From Chloroflexota bacterium (GTDB lineage Bacteria > Chloroflexota > Anaerolineae > Aggregatilineales > Phototrophicaceae), in the NCBI GenBank assembly GCA_014338005.1, contig QUBZ01000008.1, forward strand, positions 1 to 64,000: a stretch of DNA of 64,000 nucleotides, read 5' to 3'. The notes below the pieces were generated by a model. The model did no database searches, was not told where the DNA came from, and saw only the letters and a program-made list of their open reading frames with translations. Both the position numbers and the translations under genes were made by a program. This document shows positions 58,767 through 64,000 of this stretch, one piece after another (the stretch's first letter is position 1; every line of letters begins with the position of its first letter).

Positions 58767-60227
58767 ATGCAGCTTTCGCACATCGCCTTGTTTGCTGCCG
58801 GCGGCCTGTTATACGCCGGGTTCTGCCCGCCCCGGCAGCGCGGCTGGCTGCTGATGATCGCCAGCGTGGTGACGCTGTACTGGCTTCAGCCCACGCTGAC
58901 GATTTTTTACCTGGACTTCGCGCTGCCGACGGCTACGCTGGCGCTGGCGCTGGCGGTATGGTGGGTGACACGCCCGCCGGAAAGCCCGGTGAGCCGGGAA
59001 GACCGGCTGGCGCTGGCGCTGCTGGCCGGGCTGGTGCTGGCGCTTTCGGCCACCCGCTATTTAGCGCCGGAACTGCGCCCAACGGCTTCCCGCGCGCCGG
59101 ATGTGCCGCCGGTGGCGCTGGCGCTGCTGCTGCTGGGGCTGGCGGGGTGGGCGCTCCGGCGTTTGTTCGGGGCGCGGCATGGGGCGCTGACGGCGGCGCT
59201 GATCGTCCTGGTGGCGCTGTTTATCGTCCTCAAAACGCCGCCGCTGGCGACCGGGTTGGCTGCCGCGCTGCGCGGGCTGACGGGGCAAAATCAGGCGCTG
59301 GCCGCTCCGCTCGATCTGGAGTGGCTCGGTTTTTCCTATGTCGCCTTCCGGCTCATCCATACGGTGCGGGAACGGCAGATGGGCAAACTGCCGGCGCTGT
59401 CCCTGCGCGAATATGTGACCTACAGCATCTTTTTCCCGGCCATCACCGCCGGCCCGATTGACCGCGCCGAACGGTTTGTCAGGGACGACCGCGCCCTGCT
59501 GCCGGGGGCAAACTCGCCGGATGAAAAAACCGCGCCCCGCCTGCTAACCGCGCCGCGCCTGGCCGAAGCCGGGGGACGTATCGGCATGGGGCTGTTCAAA
59601 AAGTTCGTCATCGCGGACAGCCTGGCGCTGCTGGCGCTCAACGCGGCCAACGCCGGCCAGGCGCAGTCGGCGGGGGCGCTGTGGCTGCTGCTGTATGCCT
59701 ATGCCTTCCGGCTGTTTTTCGACTTCAGCGGTTATACGGATATCGCCATTGGCCTGGGGGTGCTGCTCGGCTTCAAGCTTCCGGAAAACTTCGACCGCCC
59801 ATATCTCAAAAATAATCTGGCCGCCTTCTGGCAAAGCTGGCATATCACCCTCAGCAGTTGGGCGCGTTTTTACGTTTTCTCGCCCCTGTCCCGCGCGCTG
59901 CTCCGGCGCAAGGTCAGCGCGCAGGCGGCGGTTTTCCTGGCGCAGATGGCGACCATGCTCATCATCGGCCTGTGGCACGGCGTCAGCGGCGGCTTTATCG
60001 TCTGGGGCGTGTGGCACGGCCTGGGGCTGTTCGCCCATAAGTGGTGGAGCGACCGCACCCGCAAATGGTATCTGAGCCTGAATCAAAAACCGCGCCTGAA
60101 AACCGCCTGGACGGCAGCCGGTATTTTCATCACCTTCCAGTTTGTGACGCTCGGCTGGGTGTGGTTCACCCTGCCGCTGGAGACAGCCTGGCGGGCCTTC
60201 CTGGGGCTGTTCGGGATCGCATCATGA
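58767..60227 (+). CDS. MBOAT-family O-acyltransferase (DltB/AlgI-like)
   Basis: The 486-residue polytopic membrane acyltransferase has about 11-12 segments. The central family block FFDFSGYTDIAIGLG...LPENFDRPYLKNNLAAFWQSWHITLSSW carries His359, and GLWHG carries the invariant His404, corresponding to the two His of DltB and AlgI. The family moves an acyl group from a cytosolic donor through the membrane to an SGNH partner. The N-terminal 150 residues are Leu/Ala-rich and divergent. The weak ribosome-binding site follows a direct repeat. ATGA overlap with the next SGNH gene. Confidence 0.92.
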   Translation: MQLSHIALFAAGGLLYAGFCPPRQRGWLLMIASVVTLYWLQPTLTIFYLDFALPTATLALALAVWWVTRPPESPVSREDRLALALLAGLVLALSATRYLAPELRPTASRAPDVPPVALALLLLGLAGWALRRLFGARHGALTAALIVLVALFIVLKTPPLATGLAAALRGLTGQNQALAAPLDLEWLGFSYVAFRLIHTVRERQMGKLPALSLREYVTYSIFFPAITAGPIDRAERFVRDDRALLPGANSPDEKTAPRLLTAPRLAEAGGRIGMGLFKKFVIADSLALLALNAANAGQAQSAGALWLLLYAYAFRLFFDFSGYTDIAIGLGVLLGFKLPENFDRPYLKNNLAAFWQSWHITLSSWARFYVFSPLSRALLRRKVSAQAAVFLAQMATMLIIGLWHGVSGGFIVWGVWHGLGLFAHKWWSDRTRKWYLSLNQKPRLKTAWTAAGIFITFQFVTLGWVWFTLPLETAWRAFLGLFGIAS

Positions 60228-61285
60228 GACACGGATGGATTGTTCTGATCGGCCTGCTGCTGGCGCTTCCGGGCGCGGCGTCGGCGCAGGATTACACCGC
60301 CCGCGCCGACGGGATGCACCCCGTTTATGCCCTGCCGGACACGGCCAGCCCGCCGCTGTTCTGGCTGGAATCCACGCCGGTGAGGCTGACCGGGCGCAGC
60401 GCCGACGCCGCCTGGGTGCAGATCGCCCTGGCGTCCGGCGGCGGCTGGATGCGCGCCGACGCGGTGCAGACCGGCCTGGATATTTCCGGCCTGCCGGTGG
60501 TGGTCATCTCGCCGGAGATGGTGCTGGACGGCGTGTTGTTCTGGAATATGACGCCCTTCGCGCGGGAGATTTTCGCCTACGGGCAGGAACACGGCGGGAG
60601 AGCGGACTGGTTCTCGAAAGTGGGCGACAGCATCACCGTCAGCGCGGCGTTTCTGCACCCGTTCGGCGTGGGTGTTTACGACCTGGGCGAATATGCCGCC
60701 GAATTGAGTCCGGCGTTAGAATTTTTCGGCGCGGGGCTGGCGGACAACCCCTTCAGCCGGCAGTCGCGGGCGGCGGGCGTGGGCTGGCGCGCCGCTGATC
60801 TGCTGGCCCCCAACGGCGGGGGCGGCTGCTGGCCGGGCGAATCGCCGCTGGAGTGCGAATACCGGGAGGCGCGCCCGGCGGCGGCGCTCATCATGGTCGG
60901 CACGAACGACCTGGTGCAGACCCCAACCGATGACTACCGGCGCGGCCTGTCGCGCATCGTGGAAACCAGCCTGCGTTTCGGCGTCCTGCCGGTGTTAAGC
61001 ACACTGCCGGCGCTGCGCGGTTACGAAGACCGGGCGCGCGAGTTCAACCGCATCATCGTGGAAACGGCAGCGGTGCACGGCGTGCCGCTGTGGAATTACG
61101 CGCTGGCGCTGCGCGGCCTGCCCAACGACGGCCTCAGCCGCGACGGGGTGCATCCTTCCGCGCCGCCCGACCGGGACGCGGCAGCGGTTTTTACGCCGGA
61201 AAACCGGCGCTACGGTTACACCATGCGGAATCTGACGGCGCTGAAGCTGCTCAAACTGCTGCTGGACGAGGTGATGAATGGCTAA
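60224..61285 (+). CDS. Secreted SH3-SGNH-type protein 2 of the MBOAT cluster
   Basis: The 353-residue paralogue of the 56981-58117 product has signal peptide 1-21, a shorter SH3-like region (about 28-85) and an SGNH domain with S136 in VGDSIT, N228 in VGTND, and D307 and H310 in DGVH. Cys202 and Cys211 in CWPGESPLECEYR match the other copy and could form a disulfide. ATG 60224 overlaps the MBOAT stop by four bases; a longer open frame reading through the MBOAT gene is rejected. Probably an acyltransferase or esterase acting on the outside. Confidence 0.83.
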   Translation: MRHGWIVLIGLLLALPGAASAQDYTARADGMHPVYALPDTASPPLFWLESTPVRLTGRSADAAWVQIALASGGGWMRADAVQTGLDISGLPVVVISPEMVLDGVLFWNMTPFAREIFAYGQEHGGRADWFSKVGDSITVSAAFLHPFGVGVYDLGEYAAELSPALEFFGAGLADNPFSRQSRAAGVGWRAADLLAPNGGGGCWPGESPLECEYREARPAAALIMVGTNDLVQTPTDDYRRGLSRIVETSLRFGVLPVLSTLPALRGYEDRAREFNRIIVETAAVHGVPLWNYALALRGLPNDGLSRDGVHPSAPPDRDAAAVFTPENRRYGYTMRNLTALKLLKLLLDEVMNG

Positions 61286-62435
61286 ATGGGACTGGCTGGA
61301 ACGCCCCCCCGCGCCCTACACGCCGGGTTTTCTGGCGCGGGTGCTGGTCAAAGCGGCGCTGCTGTTCGCCGCGCTCAACGCCGCCTTCGCGCTGCTCGAC
61401 CCGCTGCCGGCGCTCGGCCAGCTTTCGCTCTACAACCGCCTGTTCCCCGGACGCCCCCGCCTGCCCTACAGCGAAGACCCGGCGCGCTCGTATAACCTGA
61501 GCCTGTGGAATCTGAACGCTATGCTGGAGTCGCACGAAGTCGCCCGGCCAAAAGCTGCCGGTGAATTCCGCGTGCTGGTGATGGGCGACTCCAGCGTGTG
61601 GGGCGTGCTGCTGCGACCGGACGAAACGCTGGCGGCTTACCTGGACGCCGGGGGTTACGCCACGCCGGATGGTCGAACGATGCGCTTTTACAACCTCGGC
61701 CATCCGATTATGGCGCTGACCAAAGACCTGATGCTGCTGGATGCGGCGATGGCCTACCAACCCGATCTGATTTTGTGGCCGGTGACGCTGCAATCGTTCC
61801 CGCGCGGGCAGCAGCTTGAAGCACCGCTGGTGCAGCACAACGCCGCCGCCGTGCGCCGCCTGATCGCCGCTTACGGCCTGGCGCTTGACCCCGCCGACCC
61901 GCGCCTGCTGGATGATTCGTCCCTGGACAGGACAATCATCGGGCGGCGGCGCGACCTGGCCGACCTGCTGCGGCTGCAGCTTTACGGTGCAGCCTGGGCC
62001 GCCACCGGCATTGACCAGTTTTACCCGGAAACCTACGAACCGCGCCGGTCGGACTTCGAGTCGGACGCCGCCTGGCAGGGCTTGACACCGGAAACCGGCC
62101 TGCCGGAGGATTTTCTGGCCTGGGACGTGGTGGAGGCGTTTTTCGCGCGGGCGGGGGATGTGCCGGTGCTGCTGGTCAACGAGCCGGTGTTCATCAGCAG
62201 CGGGCAGAACAGCGACCTGCGCTACAACTTCTGGTATCCGCGCTGGGTTTATGACGCCTACCGCAGCCGCTTGTTCGAGCGGTCGCAGGCAGATGGCTGG
62301 CCGGTGCTGGACGTGTGGGACGCCATCGCGCCGGACGAGTTCACCGACAGCCCGGTGCATTTAACGCCCGCCGGGTCGCGCCGGCTGGCCGACCTGATCG
62401 CGCCGATTCTGCTGAAAATCGCGGAGCAGCCGTAA
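61278..62435 (+). CDS. DltD/AlgX-like membrane-anchored SGNH protein
   Basis: The 385-residue protein has one N-terminal transmembrane helix (about 18-40) and an extracytoplasmic SGNH domain: S105 in VMGDSSVWG, then YNLGHP (block II-like), and D357/H361 in TDSPVHLTPAG. A single anchor with an outside SGNH domain is the topology of DltD and of AlgJ/AlgX-type acetyl acceptors. It overlaps the preceding gene by 8 bases. In the model it would take the acyl group from MBOAT plus miniprotein and place it on a polymer. It ends 6 bases before the convergent guaA stop. Confidence 0.82.
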   Translation: MAKWDWLERPPAPYTPGFLARVLVKAALLFAALNAAFALLDPLPALGQLSLYNRLFPGRPRLPYSEDPARSYNLSLWNLNAMLESHEVARPKAAGEFRVLVMGDSSVWGVLLRPDETLAAYLDAGGYATPDGRTMRFYNLGHPIMALTKDLMLLDAAMAYQPDLILWPVTLQSFPRGQQLEAPLVQHNAAAVRRLIAAYGLALDPADPRLLDDSSLDRTIIGRRRDLADLLRLQLYGAAWAATGIDQFYPETYEPRRSDFESDAAWQGLTPETGLPEDFLAWDVVEAFFARAGDVPVLLVNEPVFISSGQNSDLRYNFWYPRWVYDAYRSRLFERSQADGWPVLDVWDAIAPDEFTDSPVHLTPAGSRRLADLIAPILLKIAEQP

Positions 62436-62441
62436 AAGGTG

Positions 62442-64000
62442 TCATTCCCATTCAATCGTGCCGGGGGGTTTGCTGGTCACGTCGTACACCACGCGGTTGA
62501 CGCCCTTCACCTCGTTCACGATGCGGCTGCTGGCCCGCGCCAGCAGGTCATACGGCAGGCGCGCCCAATCCGCCGTCATGAAGTCGTCGGTCGTCACGGC
62601 GCGCAGGGCGACCACTTCTTCGTAGGTGCGGTTGTCGCCCATCACGCCCACGCTTTTGACCGGCAGCAGTACGGCAAACGCCTGTGCCGTGCCATGCCGC
62701 AGCAGCCCGGCGGCCTCCAGCTCCTCGGTGAAAATCGCGTCGGCGGCGCGCAGCGTTTCCAGCCGCTCCCAGGTGATGTCCCCCAGGCAGCGCACCGCCA
62801 GGCCGGGGCCGGGGAACGGCTGCCGCCAGACCATCGAGTCCGGCAGCCCCAGCGCCTCCCCCACCCGGCGCACCTCGTCTTTGAACAGGTCGCGCAGGGG
62901 TTCAACCAGCTCAAAAGCCAGGTCGGGCGGCAGGCCGCCGACGTTATGATGGCTCTTGATGACCTTTGCCTGCCCGCTGGCGGCGGCGCTTTCGATCACG
63001 TCCGGGTAAATCGTCCCCTGCGCCAGAAACTTCACCCCCTCGAAGCGGCGGGCGGCGTCGGCGAAGATGTCTATAAACAGCCTGCCGATGATTTTACGTT
63101 TGGCTTCCGGCTCGGTCACGCCGCGCAGCGCCTCCAAAAAATCCTCGGTGGCGTCCACCGCCAGCAGATTCCAGCCCTGCTGGTCGTGGAAAACGCGCGT
63201 CACCGCTTCCGGCTCGCCCCGGCGCAGCAGGCCGGTATTGACGAAGATGGCCGTTAGCTGCTCGCCGATCGCCCGGTGAATGAGCGCCCCCGCCACCGCC
63301 GAGTCCACGCCGCCGCTTAATCCCAGGATAACGCGCTCCCGCCCGACCTGCCGCCGGATGGCGCTCACGGCATCCTCGATGAACGCCGACGGCGACCAGT
63401 TGGCCTGGCAGCCGCACACCCTGAACAGGAAGTTCCGCAAAATGTCCACGCCCAGGGGCGTATGGGAGACTTCGGGATGGAACTGCACACCGTACAGGCC
63501 GCGCGCCGGGTCGCCCATCGCCGCGTAGGGCGAATTGTCCGACCGCGCCAGCGCCACAAAACCCGGCGGCGGCTGTTCGATGCGGTCGCCGTGCGACATC
63601 CAGACTTGCAGTTCCGGCGGCAGGCTCTCAAACAGCGGGCTGCTGCCGCTCTGGACGATGGCCGCCGCGCCGTATTCCCGCGCTTGCGACGGCGCGACCT
63701 GGCCGCCCAGCGCATGGGTGAGCGCCTGCATCCCGTAGCAGATGCCCAACGTTGGGGCTTCCGGCTGCCCGCCCGGCAGCAGCCACGCCGGAAGCTGCGG
63801 CGCGCCCGGTTCGTAAATGCTGTTCGGCCCGCCGGAGAGGATCACGCCGCGCGGCGCATGGTGTGTGATGGTGGAGGAGTCGGCGTCATATGGGAACACC
63901 TCGGCATAGACACCCAGTTCGCGGACGCGCCGGGCAATCACCTGCGTGTACTGCGAGCCAAAATCCAAAACGGCGATGCCGCCGTGTCGCAGATCGGTCA
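62442..64000 (-). CDS. guaA: GMP synthase, glutamine-hydrolysing (5' end cut by the window edge)
   Basis: GuaA converts XMP to GMP with glutamine as ammonia donor. The visible part, about 519 codons, has the class I amidotransferase domain ([17 protein letters not shown], nucleophile Cys in [18 protein letters not shown]), the PP-loop [10 protein letters not shown] and the dimerisation domain ending [16 protein letters not shown]. The frame stays open through 63969-64000 as [14 protein letters not shown], and the last two bases read TG, so the start codon is probably completed by base 64001. An internal TTG at 63968 is not a convincing start. Confidence 0.95.
   Translation of the reverse strand, partial: TDLRHGGIAVLDFGSQYTQVIARRVRELGVYAEVFPYDADSSTITHHAPRGVILSGGPNSIYEPGAPQLPAWLLPGGQPEAPTLGICYGMQALTHALGGQVAPSQAREYGAAAIVQSGSSPLFESLPPELQVWMSHGDRIEQPPPGFVALARSDNSPYAAMGDPARGLYGVQFHPEVSHTPLGVDILRNFLFRVCGCQANWSPSAFIEDAVSAIRRQVGRERVILGLSGGVDSAVAGALIHRAIGEQLTAIFVNTGLLRRGEPEAVTRVFHDQQGWNLLAVDATEDFLEALRGVTEPEAKRKIIGRLFIDIFADAARRFEGVKFLAQGTIYPDVIESAAASGQAKVIKSHHNVGGLPPDLAFELVEPLRDLFKDEVRRVGEALGLPDSMVWRQPFPGPGLAVRCLGDITWERLETLRAADAIFTEELEAAGLLRHGTAQAFAVLLPVKSVGVMGDNRTYEEVVALRAVTTDDFMTADWARLPYDLLARASSRIVNEVKGVNRVVYDVTSKPPGTIEWE

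Noticed and set aside
58642-58854. A 70-codon frame overlapping the MBOAT start
   Set aside because: It runs through the direct repeat and then out of frame over the MBOAT gene; no ribosome-binding site and no family features.

Overview
The window is about 62% G+C. It is packed with genes on both strands and reads as a chromosomal segment of an anaerobic or facultative member of the Chloroflexota, probably an Anaerolineae-like lineage. That placement is an inference from the mix of an HdrABC-MvhADG hydrogenase module, a split FeoB, IclR-controlled sugar-acid genes and short G/C-rich hairpin repeats between operons. No rRNA, tRNA or CRISPR array was recognised.

Layout. 1-5225: a TIR-domain gene cut by the left edge, a secreted M23 peptidase, SbcC and a phosphoribosyltransferase. 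5346-11421 (minus): CoaX, a small membrane protein, a CaiB/BaiF-type enzyme, and feoA with feoB split into GTPase and permease genes behind a promoter overlapped by DtxR-like palindromes, then a SIMPL protein. 11540-20407 (minus): hdrCBA-mvhDGA, a hydrogenase maturation protease and two stand-alone cyclic-nucleotide-binding proteins, in translationally coupled order. 20706-28287 (minus): an IclR-controlled sugar-acid cluster (BNR/sialidase-like enzyme, two DapA-superfamily aldolases, an ABC importer and an SDR).

28410-40634: RecD2, a peroxiredoxin and S51 peptidase pair, a Ser/Thr kinase fused to a NarL-type response regulator, a type II restriction-modification pair with a frameshifted nuclease, a J-domain protein, dnaN, a 0.5-kb repeat-rich non-coding region that looks like oriC, a GAF histidine kinase and a UPF0173 hydrolase. 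40657-46278 (minus): hypB-hypF-hypD-hypE behind a promoter with an FNR-like box; these would assemble the NiFe site of the hydrogenase 25 kb away. 46365-56894: MBL hydrolases, a PucC-like MFS protein, MurJ, a secreted alpha/beta hydrolase, a J-domain protein, a GH13 enzyme and a cupin.

56981-62435 is the most notable locus: two SH3-SGNH paralogues, a lipoprotein, a 38-codon single-pass protein ending in WIYQGF, an MBOAT acyltransferase and a DltD/AlgX-like SGNH protein. The C-terminus of the miniprotein resembles that of DltX (FIYNEF in S. aureus, from memory), the acyl-relay peptide of teichoic acid D-alanylation. No DltA or DltC is present. I read the locus as a Dlt-like envelope O-acylation machine with an unknown donor and polymer. 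guaA, cut at its 5' end by the right edge, converges on it.

Five G/C-rich inverted-repeat elements of one apparent family lie between operons.
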